From the NCBI RefSeq assembly GCF_041647995.1, contig NZ_JARRIB010000005.1, positions 124,001 through 188,000 of the forward strand: a stretch of DNA of 64,000 nucleotides, read 5' to 3'. Below are positions 1 through 13,813 of the stretch, piece by piece. The translations under genes were made by a program, and so were the position numbers. Position 1 is the stretch's first letter; every line of letters starts with the position of its first letter. The DNA comes from Pyrococcus kukulkanii (lineage in GTDB: Archaea; Methanobacteriota_B; Thermococci; Thermococcales; Thermococcaceae). The notes beneath the pieces were generated by a model. The model worked only from the letters and a program-made list of their open reading frames with translations, was not told where the DNA came from and did no database searches.

Positions 1-1
1 T

Positions 2-811
2 GCAACAAAGCCCAAATGGAGAAAAGAGTTGGCAGAGATTCTTAAAAGGATAGAAGGGGTTAAAGTATCGGGGCTTGAGATAAAGCTGAGCAGAGAATCA
101 TCCCTTACTGACGTACTTCTAGGCCTTAATGAAATAGGGGCAGTAATTGCAATAGATGAAGCCCAATACTTAAGGTTTTATGGAGCAAGAGGCGGTAAAG
201 AGTTTCTAGCGTTAGTTGCATACGCCTACGACAACCTTGAGAACCTCTCCTTCATATTCTCAGGCTCGGAAGTAGGCCTGCTTCACGACTTCCTGAGAAT
301 AGACGACTATACCTCTCCACTTTACGGAAGGGCTTACGAAGAGGTCACAGTTGAGCCTTTCTCGAGGGATCTGTCCAAGGAGTTCTTGAAGAGTGGATTT
401 GAGGAAGCAGAAGTGAGGATTAGTGAAGGGGAAATAGAAAAGGCAGTTGAATTCCTTGATGGAATCCCCGGCTGGCTCGTTGAATTCGGCTATAGCTACA
501 TTCACACTAAAAACTTCAAGGAGGCTATGGAGAAAGTGCTAAGAAAAGCCGAGGCAATGATCCTGGGGGAGATAAAAGAGCTAGAAAAGAAAAGCCCAAG
601 ATACTCCTTAATCCTTAAGGCAATATCCCTAGGCCTAGACAGGTGGGAACTAATAAAGGAATACATCGAGGTTAGGGCTGGAGAAGTTCCAAACTCACGA
701 CTTGCCAGCCTTCTTAGGAATCTCGAGAAGATGGGATGGGTAAAAAAGGAAGAAGGAAGATACAGGATAATTGATCCAGTTGTGAGGGAGGTTATTTCCA
801 AAGCTCTATAG
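2..811 (+). CDS. Archaeal ATPase (ATPase_2/STAND-like), 5' end outside window
   Basis: The reading frame is open from base 2 and no good start or binding site is visible, so the gene begins before the window; the first in-window TTG at 29 is unlikely to be the true start. The visible part starts after the Walker A loop. It shows a Walker B-like AIDEAQYL, a sensor-like FIFSGSEVGLL, and a C-terminal winged-helix region with RLASLLRNLEKMGWV. This order fits the archaeal ATPase family (Pfam ATPase_2), large in Thermococcales and of mostly unknown role. I cannot judge whether the P-loop is intact. Nothing downstream on the same strand suggests an operon. Confidence 0.8.
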   Translation, partial: ATKPKWRKELAEILKRIEGVKVSGLEIKLSRESSLTDVLLGLNEIGAVIAIDEAQYLRFYGARGGKEFLALVAYAYDNLENLSFIFSGSEVGLLHDFLRIDDYTSPLYGRAYEEVTVEPFSRDLSKEFLKSGFEEAEVRISEGEIEKAVEFLDGIPGWLVEFGYSYIHTKNFKEAMEKVLRKAEAMILGEIKELEKKSPRYSLILKAISLGLDRWELIKEYIEVRAGEVPNSRLASLLRNLEKMGWVKKEEGRYRIIDPVVREVISKAL

Positions 812-929
812 TTAGGGTTCCTCGCTGCAGCCCGTTCACCAGCACTTCGCCGTACTACCCTTGACGGAAATCCAAGCCCATCTAATGACCAAACTAAATA
901 TAATATAGAGACTAAGGTAGTACCCATTC

Positions 930-1106
930 TCATCTCCAGCCCTTAAGCCTCTCATGCCATCTTAAGGCTAGAAACAGGATTATGAAGAATACCACGATGT
1001 AGTAGGCTAGAAAGTAGGGAAGGTAGCCTAAGACGCTTAAGGTGTACACAACGGTAAGGATCAAAACCAAAACGAGGAGCAGTCTGTAAACCTTCTTTCT
1101 CTCCAT
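930..1106 (-). CDS. Small two-helix membrane protein, 58 aa
   Basis: This short frame begins with ATG at 1106 one base after the stop of the AEC permease, with a strong GGAGGTG binding site lying inside the end of that gene, and stops with TGA at 930. The product starts MERKK, has two hydrophobic helices separated by a short GYLPY turn, and ends with a basic RWHERLKGWR tail, so it is most likely an inner-membrane protein with cytoplasmic ends. Translational coupling implies co-expression with the permease. I do not recognise the family. Confidence rests on the binding site, the tight spacing and the clean membrane-protein composition. Confidence 0.65.
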   Translation of the reverse strand: MERKKVYRLLLVLVLILTVVYTLSVLGYLPYFLAYYIVVFFIILFLALRWHERLKGWR

Positions 1107-1107
1107 C

Positions 1108-1986
1108 TCACCACCTCCAAGCCAATATGGAGAAGAAAGCCATAACTATTAGCGTCCACACGAAGGTCACGCTTATAGCCTCTTCAGCCTTGAGCTCGTA
1201 TTGGGCTAAGATCGCGTTAGCCGCTATAGCCGGAGGCATCGAAGATTCAACCAATATCGCATAGAATATCTCCCTGGGGTAACCATGCAGGGTTGCGTAG
1301 ACGAATACAAAGGGGATCAAGCTCCTAAAAGTTGCAACCTCTATTAACTTCCTCACAGAGAACTTACCCAGGGATATCCTAGAGCCAAAGTACACGAGGA
1401 GGAGAGGGATGTTAGTCCATCCAATGGTCTTTATTGGATTAATAAACCAGTCCGGCAACCTTATTCCGGCTATTACCAAAGTTAGAGCCAATAAGTTAGC
1501 GACCGTTGGGGGAAACCTCAAGGTTTTCTTGAAGCTCTTCCTTATTGAGGCGCCACCGGTAGAGTAATGTGCCGCTACAAAAGTGACTATGGGGAGGATT
1601 ATCAGGGAGTTCGTTGTGGAGTATAGGATTGCAGGGGTTATATCGTCCAAGAAAAGGCTCGCTATTGGGAACCCCAATGCGGCAGTATTTGGATAGGAGG
1701 AGAGGACTATTAAGGCACCTCTCCATTTTTCATCCTTGACGAATAATTTCGAATAAAGAAAAGATGTTGAGAGGCTTATCCCTATAATCAAGAAAACGTA
1801 AAGGAAAACTATCTTTATCTTTAGCAGGTAAGAGAGATCCTTACTAGCGACGTTTCCAAAGACGAATAAAGCGAAGAAAACTTCGTTTATAAGTCTCCTC
1901 AGAATATAGAAGAACCTCTCACTCTTTATCGCTCGCTTAAGTAAATAGCCCAAGAAGATTAAGGAGAGCATCTCTGGAATGTTCAT
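1108..1986 (-). CDS. AEC-family (auxin efflux carrier-like) permease
   Basis: A 292-residue, very hydrophobic protein with about ten membrane helices in the two-block arrangement of the AEC family (Mem_trans). Conserved-looking features are the N-terminal IPEMLSLIFLGYLLKR helix, the SSYPNTAALGFPI segment in the middle helix and ESSMPPAIAANAI near the C-terminus. Prokaryotic family members export or import malate and other carboxylates; the substrate here cannot be read from sequence. ATG at 1986 is the first start after the upstream AT-rich region. The small membrane protein at 930-1106 follows immediately and is probably co-translated. Confidence 0.85.
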   Translation of the reverse strand: MNIPEMLSLIFLGYLLKRAIKSERFFYILRRLINEVFFALFVFGNVASKDLSYLLKIKIVFLYVFLIIGISLSTSFLYSKLFVKDEKWRGALIVLSSYPNTAALGFPIASLFLDDITPAILYSTTNSLIILPIVTFVAAHYSTGGASIRKSFKKTLRFPPTVANLLALTLVIAGIRLPDWFINPIKTIGWTNIPLLLVYFGSRISLGKFSVRKLIEVATFRSLIPFVFVYATLHGYPREIFYAILVESSMPPAIAANAILAQYELKAEEAISVTFVWTLIVMAFFSILAWRW

Positions 1987-2190
1987 GTTAGTTCATCAAG
2001 TTCGTGTTTTAAATATTTTTATACTTGAAAGGCATAACAACTCAAAATACGCAACTCAGGGCAAAAACTTTAAAACTAATTGGACTCCGAAGAACCGGTG
2101 ATATTAAAACTCCTCAGGAACTTCAGCCCTTAAAACATACCTCAACCTTTGAGAACTCCCCTAACAAAAATATCGAGAAGAAATAAGGAG
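1987..2190. other. Intergenic region between permease and nrdJ
   Basis: About 200 AT-rich bases with no convincing coding frame. It must contain the promoter of the leftward permease; a TATA-like TTTAAA/AAATATTT stretch lies near 2010-2020. Nothing else can be supported. Confidence 0.4.
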
Positions 2191-6867
<4,677 letters not shown>

Positions 6868-9105
6868 CTATTGAGTTTCCCTTGCTATGTCATCTATTCT
6901 AAATATCCCCCTATCAAAAACATTCTTCCCAAAGTAGACATATCGTACCACAACGCTATTATTGAGATCTTGAGGCATGAAAAAGCTGTCCTTATTCTTA
7001 ACGTTAAATGTTCCTTTATAGACTAAAGTCCCGTTGTCAAGATAACCATATAGCCCCAGCTTGACTCCCTTCGGATCAAGGAATCTAAGTACAATGCGTC
7101 CATTAGAGCCTTCAACGACAACGTTTGGATGGATGAACTTAAATATCTTCACCATACCACCGTCAGAATAAACCAACTTATACCCAGGATAAGAGTTAGT
7201 CGCCATCATCTTAACCATAGGAGTGTTAAAAGTCTTTGAATCAGCTAACACAGCGTAACCATAGTTAAAGTTCACGTAAGCGTACAAGTCAGCATTAGAA
7301 TTGTATTCAATCCTATAAATTCTGTCCCCCATTTCAACGTACGCTTCCCTTGGCCGCCCCACTATTCCATTTGCAGTAATACGAACATCCCAACCATTAC
7401 GAGATGGCACTGCGACAATGGTTATGTCCCCTCTTGTAAAAGTATACTTCTCAGATCTATACAGGAGAAGAAGCCTGTAACCTGTTACATTTGCAGTTTT
7501 AACCACGGCTTGGAACTTATATAAGATATTGTACGATACTATCACGTAATCCACACCAATATTCATTAGGCTCTTATTATTGACTAACCCCAAGTAGTAC
7601 CTCGCAACAAACCTGCTTGGGCTTCCCTGGGCTACGGGGGCCCTTGTAGAGTAATAGGTTACCCAATGGCCATAATCCCACCACACTAGAACTATGTCGT
7701 TTACATTAGAATTCTCTCCCAGCCACGAAAGAGCATCTTCCCAATATTTATTCATTTCCGGCTTGAGGTTAAGCGTTTCATACATTCCATGCACTGAAGA
7801 AATTAAAATTACAGTCGCTAATGTTATGATGGCAATTTTCCTTTTACTTTTACTTAACTTAAGAGAAGAGAGACCAAGGGCAGCCATTAAGGATATTGCA
7901 ACTGAGGCTAGGAAAAGAAATCTCGTCCAAATAATAGCCATGGGAACTAGTACTAATACCGTTCCCAATGTCAACAGGGTAAATACGTTTAGTCTCCTAA
8001 ACCTAAGCGGATATAGGAAAGCCAACGCAAACTGAGGACCATATGCTATCCAGAAGTCTCTTAATGTAGTCCTCTGGGTCTCGGAAATTGGAGAGGTTAA
8101 AAATATTTTGTTTAAAAGGGTTGAAAATATTGAGTAGTACTTAGAATATAGTATTAAACCACCAACCACGACTAAAACCGTTAGCGTTATTGCCCTCGTC
8201 TTTACGTCTTTGAGGAATCTTGAGGCAAGAAGTACGATTACAGCCAGAAGGAGTACCAAGAGGACAATTTTGAAGAGATAATAAAGGAATATGTCATGCA
8301 AGAATCCAAATTCCAGCCCAAACTTCTTTGATAGGTAATTTCCCGTTCCCTTATTTTCCCCAAGCATTCCGAAGCCAACTTTCTCACCCAGAACACTTGC
8401 CAAGATTATAGAGGGTAAGATGAGGCTTATCGAAATAAAAGCATGGGGCAACATATCATCTTTTGATAACAAAAACGAACCAATTAATAGGAATACTGCA
8501 TTCGCAAGTACTAAAATGAAAATCGGATAATACGCCTGCCAAAAAACTGAGGCCAAGGCGGGAGATATAAAAATTAAGGAATAAGCGATAATCCTTTCCC
8601 ATGTGTTTCTAGATGATATTAAAAGGGAAAAACCGAAAAACGTAACTGAGTACCAGAACAACATATAGTTGTCGCCTCTATAGTAATTGGCCATAGATCG
8701 CATAATGTGTCCGAAGTTAAAAGCAAAGAGAAGTGAAAACAGTGCTGCCGTCTTATACCCATAAACCCTACTTAGGGCGTACGTAAAGAATACAATCGTT
8801 AGAACTCCAAATATTACAGGGGTTACTTTAAAAGCAAAATCAATGGAGCCTGGAAGTATTTTAGAAAGGTAGGCTGGAGTTGCCCAGAGGCCAAGAGGGT
8901 GAAAGAGCTTTACCTTCATCCCCCATGGGCCAAGGGCATAGGGGAAAAAGTTCACCCACTGGCCTTTCTCCATGCAATACAGGATGTACTTTAAGTGGAA
9001 ATAAGGATCGTAACCGTACATATATTTCATCCTTAAAGGAACCAGTCTAACTACTAAAGCTAAAACTATACCTAGGATTGTCATATATCTATACTTGACC
9101 CTCAT
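6868..9105 (-). CDS. aglB: Oligosaccharyltransferase, STT3/AglB family (short form)
   Basis: A 745-residue membrane enzyme that transfers lipid-linked glycans to Asn in secreted proteins. The N-terminal half has about a dozen membrane helices; GYDPYFHLKY near residue 33 holds the first acidic metal-binding site, and VWWDYGHWVTYYSTRAP near residue 474 is the hallmark WWDYG acceptor-binding motif, followed by a soluble C-terminal domain. Pyrococci carry long and short AglB paralogues; this length fits the short one. ATG at 9105 is preferred because GGGTGATACC precedes it and the upstream gene stops four bases before; an upstream in-frame ATG at 9129 lies inside that gene. It ends a leftward operon of membrane proteins. 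Confidence 0.93.
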   Translation of the reverse strand: MRVKYRYMTILGIVLALVVRLVPLRMKYMYGYDPYFHLKYILYCMEKGQWVNFFPYALGPWGMKVKLFHPLGLWATPAYLSKILPGSIDFAFKVTPVIFGVLTIVFFTYALSRVYGYKTAALFSLLFAFNFGHIMRSMANYYRGDNYMLFWYSVTFFGFSLLISSRNTWERIIAYSLIFISPALASVFWQAYYPIFILVLANAVFLLIGSFLLSKDDMLPHAFISISLILPSIILASVLGEKVGFGMLGENKGTGNYLSKKFGLEFGFLHDIFLYYLFKIVLLVLLLAVIVLLASRFLKDVKTRAITLTVLVVVGGLILYSKYYSIFSTLLNKIFLTSPISETQRTTLRDFWIAYGPQFALAFLYPLRFRRLNVFTLLTLGTVLVLVPMAIIWTRFLFLASVAISLMAALGLSSLKLSKSKRKIAIITLATVILISSVHGMYETLNLKPEMNKYWEDALSWLGENSNVNDIVLVWWDYGHWVTYYSTRAPVAQGSPSRFVARYYLGLVNNKSLMNIGVDYVIVSYNILYKFQAVVKTANVTGYRLLLLYRSEKYTFTRGDITIVAVPSRNGWDVRITANGIVGRPREAYVEMGDRIYRIEYNSNADLYAYVNFNYGYAVLADSKTFNTPMVKMMATNSYPGYKLVYSDGGMVKIFKFIHPNVVVEGSNGRIVLRFLDPKGVKLGLYGYLDNGTLVYKGTFNVKNKDSFFMPQDLNNSVVVRYVYFGKNVFDRGIFRIDDIARETQ

Positions 9106-9109
9106 GGTA

Positions 9110-9352
9110 TCACCCGCTAAGCACTTCATATACTTTCTTTAGGACAATCACGACAAATGTTGCAAGGAGAACTTCCACTATTGGAGTGATATTATCCTTT
9201 TGTTTTTTTGACATGTATTCCCCACCAACAGTTATTGCTACCAGAATTCCTATCAAGGACAGTGTTAGAAAAACATCCACCTTAGACGTCAAGAGGGCAG
9301 ATAGAACGATCCAAACTGAAATAAAAGATAGAATGTAGTCACTCACATCCAT
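9110..9352 (-). CDS. Small membrane protein, 80 aa, unknown
   Basis: An 80-residue protein with three predicted helices (SFISVWIVLSALL, VFLTLSLIGILVAITVG and EVLLATFVVIVLKKV) and a short charged loop SKKQKDN. It overlaps the upstream gene by about ten bases and stops four bases before the aglB start, so the three genes are one transcription and translation unit. I do not recognise a family. Its placement suggests a membrane partner of AglB or of the protein encoded at 9343-10092, which is inference only. Confidence 0.75.
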   Translation of the reverse strand: MDVSDYILSFISVWIVLSALLTSKVDVFLTLSLIGILVAITVGGEYMSKKQKDNITPIVEVLLATFVVIVLKKVYEVLSG

Positions 9353-10092
9353 TCGCTAATCCCTCCAAGTTTTTTCACGGTAATTCTAACTCTCTCACCA
9401 ACAATCTCAAACCTCTCACTTTCAAGTAGTTGCCCACTGCCCTTTGCCAACCCCAAGAGAACTGAAGAGCATATTGGACATGCAACTTGATTACAGTTCT
9501 TAACTTGCCTCTTGCAAAATTCCATATTTCTAGGCTTCACATAGACGTAAAATGTATCACCGGCATCTTCTATATGGATACTTTCAGCAAGTTCTAGGAA
9601 TCTAAGAACCGCAGTGCTAACACTTTCAACTTCTGAAACACTAGTTATTTCCCCCTCTAAGTGCTCCTCAAATTTTTCAACAATTTTACCCCCAGGAGGC
9701 TTTATTAATAAGCCCATCTCACGTTCACTACTTACTTCAGTTAAGAACACAGAATCCTCACTTAACTTACCTAGGTCTATTCTATAATCTTGAACTAAGG
9801 GAATAAAGATGCCACCTTCCGGTAAATTTTCATAAGGCGGTATGTAAACAGCATTTCCCTCTAATCCAAGATCGTTAATCATTTTTTTCAAGCTTTCCTG
9901 AACCGAAGTAACAACGAGATCTAAAGTATCCCTTCGAACGTACTCCTCAGATTTAAAGGCTAGAACAACGGCGCCAATTATCAAAGCAGCTAGTCCAATG
10001 TTAAGGGTGTCTGTGCCCATAATCACTGAAATTATAGTCACAAATATTCCAATTCCAATGATCGCCAACCCAGAGATTAAAACCCTCTTCAT
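9343..10092 (-). CDS. Membrane-anchored protein with cytoplasmic-looking domain and Cys cluster, unknown
   Basis: A 249-residue protein from ATG at 10092 (MKRVLISGLAIIGIGIF). Two membrane helices occupy the first 50 residues, followed by about 200 soluble residues. Near the C-terminus is a cluster FCKRQVKNCNQVACPICS with four Cys residues, which might bind a metal or be lipid-modified or redox active. A GTG at 10110 would add six residues but leaves only 27 bases to the divergent gene. It is the first gene of the leftward operon ending with aglB and faces the MoxR operon across a shared promoter. No family recognised. Confidence 0.75.
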   Translation of the reverse strand: MKRVLISGLAIIGIGIFVTIISVIMGTDTLNIGLAALIIGAVVLAFKSEEYVRRDTLDLVVTSVQESLKKMINDLGLEGNAVYIPPYENLPEGGIFIPLVQDYRIDLGKLSEDSVFLTEVSSEREMGLLIKPPGGKIVEKFEEHLEGEITSVSEVESVSTAVLRFLELAESIHIEDAGDTFYVYVKPRNMEFCKRQVKNCNQVACPICSSVLLGLAKGSGQLLESERFEIVGERVRITVKKLGGISEWM

Positions 10093-10152
10093 CGTCAGAC
10101 CCAAGATCACTAACCCCCAAATATTTAAAAGGGTTATATGTTAGTGAGAGCG
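10093..10152. promoter_or_regulatory. Shared divergent promoter of the AglB-linked and MoxR operons
   Basis: Only 60 bases separate the preferred starts at 10092 and 10153. They contain one A/T box reading AATATTTAAAAGG in one direction and CCTTTTAAATATT in the other, which could serve as TATA box for both. Counting about 25 bases puts transcription starts very near both start codons, implying leaderless or nearly leaderless messages. One box serving both operons would make their expression mutually exclusive or tightly balanced. Confidence 0.5.
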
Positions 10153-11880
10153 ATGAGGAAAGTCCTTACTTCACTGGCAATAGTCTTACTCCTTATAACC
10201 CCAACACTAGCTCAAATTAGACAGGTAAAATTTGAAAGTGCCCTTAGAGATGATTCCGCGTTGTATGAGTTTTTCTCGACAATCTTAGATATCTCAGCCT
10301 CAGCTCTTAAAGATTTAAATCAGACCCAATATAGTAAACTTCAACTGATAATTAATTGGACAAAAGAAGAGGAGGAATTCTATAGAGCGAGAGGGGTTAA
10401 CATAACATTAACTATGTACCTACCTCCCTTCGTACAGCTCTCAAAGGAGGTAGGGAATATAATCAAAGGTATTAATGATTTTAAAAAATTCTATAACCTT
10501 GGAATGTATACCAAAGCTAAGCTATCCCTGGAATTTGCATTTAATAACCTGAGAGACGCTAATGAGACCATTAAGAGCATCAAGAATATGAAATTTATAG
10601 TAAACAACAATACTAAAGCTTTAGATACCTCAAAAGTCGAAGATGCCCTTGACGATATTGAGAGGCTACTTAGATATTACCTAAAAATAGTATCAAGTAA
10701 AATAACAAGAGATAACACAACACTTGCCGTGTACGTTTCTAAGAAAAATCCCTACATATTTGAAAACGTGACTATATATGGATACTCCATCTTCCCAGAA
10801 GTGACTCTTCACATTGGGAATTACTCCGTCCAGGTGCCTGGAAACTTCTCTATAACTTATAAATTTACTAAAATTGGTTCTTATAGGGTCTATTTAACTG
10901 CAAAAGGCAAAAAGTCAAACACTGTATTAATCAATGTATCTAAGATACCATGTTCAATCATCGTGAATTCCCCCTCAGGTTATCCGAATTCAACGATAGT
11001 ACTCAATGGAGTACTAAGAGATGCTCTTGGATTTCCTATTCCCAACGCGATAATATATGCAAACAATATCCAAATTAAAACGAATGAAAAAGGAGAATTC
11101 TCCATACACTACACTTTTCAGAACCCCGGAACCTACCCAGTAACCATTTTTTATCCAGGAGATAATGTCCATGAAAAATGCTCCAGGAGTACAAAAGTTA
11201 ATGTACTCAAAATGCCTGTTCAAATAAGGATAGAAGGGCCCAGTAAAGCTAGAGTCGGGGAGCTAATAGAGATAACAGGAAATACTAGCGTTCCAGGAAT
11301 TAACATTTCAATACTCGTCGATGGGAAAGAAGTCAAGAAATTTACAGCTCTGCATAAGTTTAAGATGACACTTCGGCTATCCTCCCCAGGAAAGCATGAG
11401 ATAGTGGCAAAGTTCCCCGGAAATTTCCTGTACGCCCCCGCCGAAAGTAATGTTTTAACTGTTAGCGTCTATGTGGTAAAATATGAGGAAATAGCAGGTA
11501 TGGCAATAATAACTCTTCTTGGCCTTTTACTTTATTTGAGGCCTCAAAAAGGTAAAAAGAAAATGGGAATAGTGATTAAGGAGCATGAGATACCTGAAAT
11601 AGCAAAGAAAAAAGAAAATGAAGAAAGAAAGAGCCTCAGAGAGTGGTACAGGAAAACCTACCTTAAGCTTATAGAAAGGTACAAACTAAAAAGAAGCACT
11701 ACTCCAAGAGAGCTGTTAGCTAAAATTGATGATGAAGTTAGAAGAGAGTTCAAAGATGCCACCGAAGTCCACGAAAAAACAGTTTACGGCATGAAGATCC
11801 CCACAAGTATCGAGATTACAAGATTCTTCAGGTCAATAGCTAGAACAATATTGACAATTATAATAGGTGAAAAACTATGA
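10153..11880 (+). CDS. Secreted Ig-like protein with C-terminal membrane helix and DUF4129-like tail
   Basis: About 575 residues from ATG at 10153 (MRKVLTSLAIVLLLITPTLA, a clear signal peptide); an ATG at 10138 gives a longer, less likely form. The outer part has an alpha-helical region to about residue 190, then Ig-like beta repeats with SPSGYPNSTIVLNG, DALGFPIPNA and GPSKARVGELIEITGN. A membrane helix near residue 460 (IAGMAIITLLGLLLYL) is followed by a basic cytoplasmic tail LREWYRKTYLKLIERY with TPRELL, which resembles the DUF4129 domain common in MoxR operons. It overlaps the next gene by four bases. Many N-glycosylation sequons (NIT, NDT, NTS, NFS) suit an AglB substrate. Confidence 0.75.
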   Translation: MRKVLTSLAIVLLLITPTLAQIRQVKFESALRDDSALYEFFSTILDISASALKDLNQTQYSKLQLIINWTKEEEEFYRARGVNITLTMYLPPFVQLSKEVGNIIKGINDFKKFYNLGMYTKAKLSLEFAFNNLRDANETIKSIKNMKFIVNNNTKALDTSKVEDALDDIERLLRYYLKIVSSKITRDNTTLAVYVSKKNPYIFENVTIYGYSIFPEVTLHIGNYSVQVPGNFSITYKFTKIGSYRVYLTAKGKKSNTVLINVSKIPCSIIVNSPSGYPNSTIVLNGVLRDALGFPIPNAIIYANNIQIKTNEKGEFSIHYTFQNPGTYPVTIFYPGDNVHEKCSRSTKVNVLKMPVQIRIEGPSKARVGELIEITGNTSVPGINISILVDGKEVKKFTALHKFKMTLRLSSPGKHEIVAKFPGNFLYAPAESNVLTVSVYVVKYEEIAGMAIITLLGLLLYLRPQKGKKKMGIVIKEHEIPEIAKKKENEERKSLREWYRKTYLKLIERYKLKRSTTPRELLAKIDDEVRREFKDATEVHEKTVYGMKIPTSIEITRFFRSIARTILTIIIGEKL

Positions 11881-12905
11881 AGAGAGCATTTTACTTCACC
11901 CTACTCGCAATTGGGATAGCGATGTTAATAATGCCAGTATCAATCCCCATATTTCTTACAAATGCAGAATTCAGCATATTTAACACTGGGTGGAATGGAT
12001 GCTCCGAATTTGCAAAACTCCTGTATAAAAAAGGAGATGTTATTCCCGTTTTTTCTCCATTTAACTCCTATAAGCTTGAAGACAAGAAAGGAACACTAAT
12101 TATAATAGGCCCTGATATGAGTTATTCTCAGTTGGAAATTGTAGAAATTCAGAAGTTCCTAAAGAATGGTGGAACCCTTATATTAATTGATGACTTTGGG
12201 ACAGGTAACCAGATATTGAAAGGGCTTAATCTCTCTATAAGATTCTCACCAAAAACACCAAAAGAGGTGTTTTATATTAAAAGTTCTTACTTTCCTGTGA
12301 TAGTGAAAATCAAAGATCCAAACATAAGTGCCAACGTAAGTAAAGTTGTACTAAATATGCCCTCCGTGATTATTGGAACTAATGGATCCATGTTTACAAG
12401 CAGAATAACACTTCTTGGGAGGAACTTTAGAGAATACCCAATAATGACAGAGTTTAAATATGAAAAAGGTAGAATAATCTTATTCTCAGATCCCAGTGCC
12501 TTTATAAACGATATGATAAAATTTAATGCAAAATTCATAAATGTTTTCATATCCTTGTATGTAAAGTATCCCGTATATATAGACGAGGCTCACCATTCAA
12601 ACATGAATTTCTATCAAGCGGGAACCTTAGTAATCAGGAGATCCCTAGATAGGAAAAAAGCCTTCTACGTTACAGCCCTTGTTGGAGTCCTTGTTTTATC
12701 TATAGAAAGTGGACTTGCCCTTAGGACACTTGAGGAAATCCTTAAAGCCGCGCTAAAAATCTTAGAAAGACTGTTTAAAGAGGAAGAGAAAAGCATTCAG
12801 GATGTTATAAAGAAGCTTGAAGGAGAAGGATATGATGGTAGAGTGCTAAATAGGATAATGAGTGAAATTAGTAGGTGGTCAAAATGGACGGAAGAAAACT
12901 CCTAA
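11877..12905 (+). CDS. DUF4350-like membrane protein of the MoxR cluster
   Basis: A 342-residue protein with an N-terminal signal anchor (FTLLAIGIAMLIMPVSI), an outward domain and a C-terminal helix (FYVTALVGVLVLSIESGLAL) before a cytoplasmic tail rich in charged helices. The segment TLIIIGPDMSYSQLEIVEIQKFLKNGGTLILIDDFG is typical of DUF4350, a GATase-like fold found in MoxR/DUF58 clusters in bacteria and archaea, thought to bind a partner or ligand without known enzymatic activity. Start ATG overlaps the previous stop in ATGA, and the end overlaps the moxR start by 22 bases, so the operon is tightly coupled. Confidence 0.85.
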   Translation: MKRAFYFTLLAIGIAMLIMPVSIPIFLTNAEFSIFNTGWNGCSEFAKLLYKKGDVIPVFSPFNSYKLEDKKGTLIIIGPDMSYSQLEIVEIQKFLKNGGTLILIDDFGTGNQILKGLNLSIRFSPKTPKEVFYIKSSYFPVIVKIKDPNISANVSKVVLNMPSVIIGTNGSMFTSRITLLGRNFREYPIMTEFKYEKGRIILFSDPSAFINDMIKFNAKFINVFISLYVKYPVYIDEAHHSNMNFYQAGTLVIRRSLDRKKAFYVTALVGVLVLSIESGLALRTLEEILKAALKILERLFKEEEKSIQDVIKKLEGEGYDGRVLNRIMSEISRWSKWTEENS

Positions 12906-13813
12906 GCATCCTCAAAAAGGAAATACACAAGGCAGTTGTAGGAAAAGATGACGTTATAGAGCTACTAACAATAGCATTACTAGCGGAGGGGCACGTAATA
13001 ATCGAAGGAATTCCCGGAGTCGCAAAAACTACAATAGCCAAGAGCTTTGCTCAGGCCCTTGGCCTAAAATTTTCAAGGATCCAGTTAACACCAGATCTGT
13101 TACCCGCTGATATATTAGGAACGGTGTACTATGATCAAATCGACGGGCTTTGGAAAATAAAGAAAGGCCCAATCTTTGCGAATATCGTGTTAGCAGATGA
13201 AATAAATAGAGCTCAACCAAAAACACAGTCTGCACTTTTAGAGGCAATGCAAGAGAGACAAGTTACAATTGAAGGAAAAACGTACAAGCTTGACAGACCT
13301 TTCTTGGTTATAGCAACAAAAAATCCACTAGAATTTGAGGGAGTGTATAATTTACCCGAGGCTCAGATTGATAGGTTTATGATGGAGATCAAGGTGGGAT
13401 ATCCAGATAAAGAGGAAGAACTTGAAATGCTTAGAAGGAAGGACAGAGGAGAATTCAGTGAAGTCAAGACAGTGTTTACAAAGGCTCAAATAATAACTGC
13501 TATAGAAGAGACTAAAAATGTAAAAGTTAGTGATGACGTGCTGAGATACCTCTATGAGATAGTTACAAGAACGAGAACAGATGAAAGACTCTTAATTGGA
13601 GCATCTCCCAGAGCATCGGAGCATCTCCTCTACGCATCTAAGGCAAAAGCATTTCTTGAGGGAAGAGACTACGTTATTCCAGATGACGTGAAGAGCTTGG
13701 CAATTCCCGTTCTCGCACATAGATTAATGGTTAAAGCAGAATATGAAGTAGAAGGTGTGAAGGGAGAAACTATTGTGAGGGAAATATTAGAAAAGGTAGA
13801 GGTGCCCATATGA
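12884..13813 (+). CDS. MoxR-family AAA+ ATPase
   Basis: A 309-residue chaperone-type ATPase. Walker A is GIPGVAKTT near residues 42-50, Walker B is NIVLADEINRAQPKTQSALLEAMQE, sensor 1 lies in FLVIATKNPLEFEGVYNLPEAQIDRF and sensor 2 in GASPRASEHLL. MoxR proteins remodel or activate partner proteins, often with vWA-domain proteins; here the DUF58 protein encoded next contains such a fold. ATG at 12884 follows GGTGGT at the right distance, so the upstream GTG at 12875 is rejected. The stop overlaps the DUF58 start in ATGA. Confidence 0.93.
   Translation: MDGRKLLSILKKEIHKAVVGKDDVIELLTIALLAEGHVIIEGIPGVAKTTIAKSFAQALGLKFSRIQLTPDLLPADILGTVYYDQIDGLWKIKKGPIFANIVLADEINRAQPKTQSALLEAMQERQVTIEGKTYKLDRPFLVIATKNPLEFEGVYNLPEAQIDRFMMEIKVGYPDKEEELEMLRRKDRGEFSEVKTVFTKAQIITAIEETKNVKVSDDVLRYLYEIVTRTRTDERLLIGASPRASEHLLYASKAKAFLEGRDYVIPDDVKSLAIPVLAHRLMVKAEYEVEGVKGETIVREILEKVEVPI

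Noticed and set aside
502-933. 143-residue leftward frame opposite the ATPase
   Set aside because: Ser/Arg/Phe-rich antisense shadow of a well-supported gene, no binding site.
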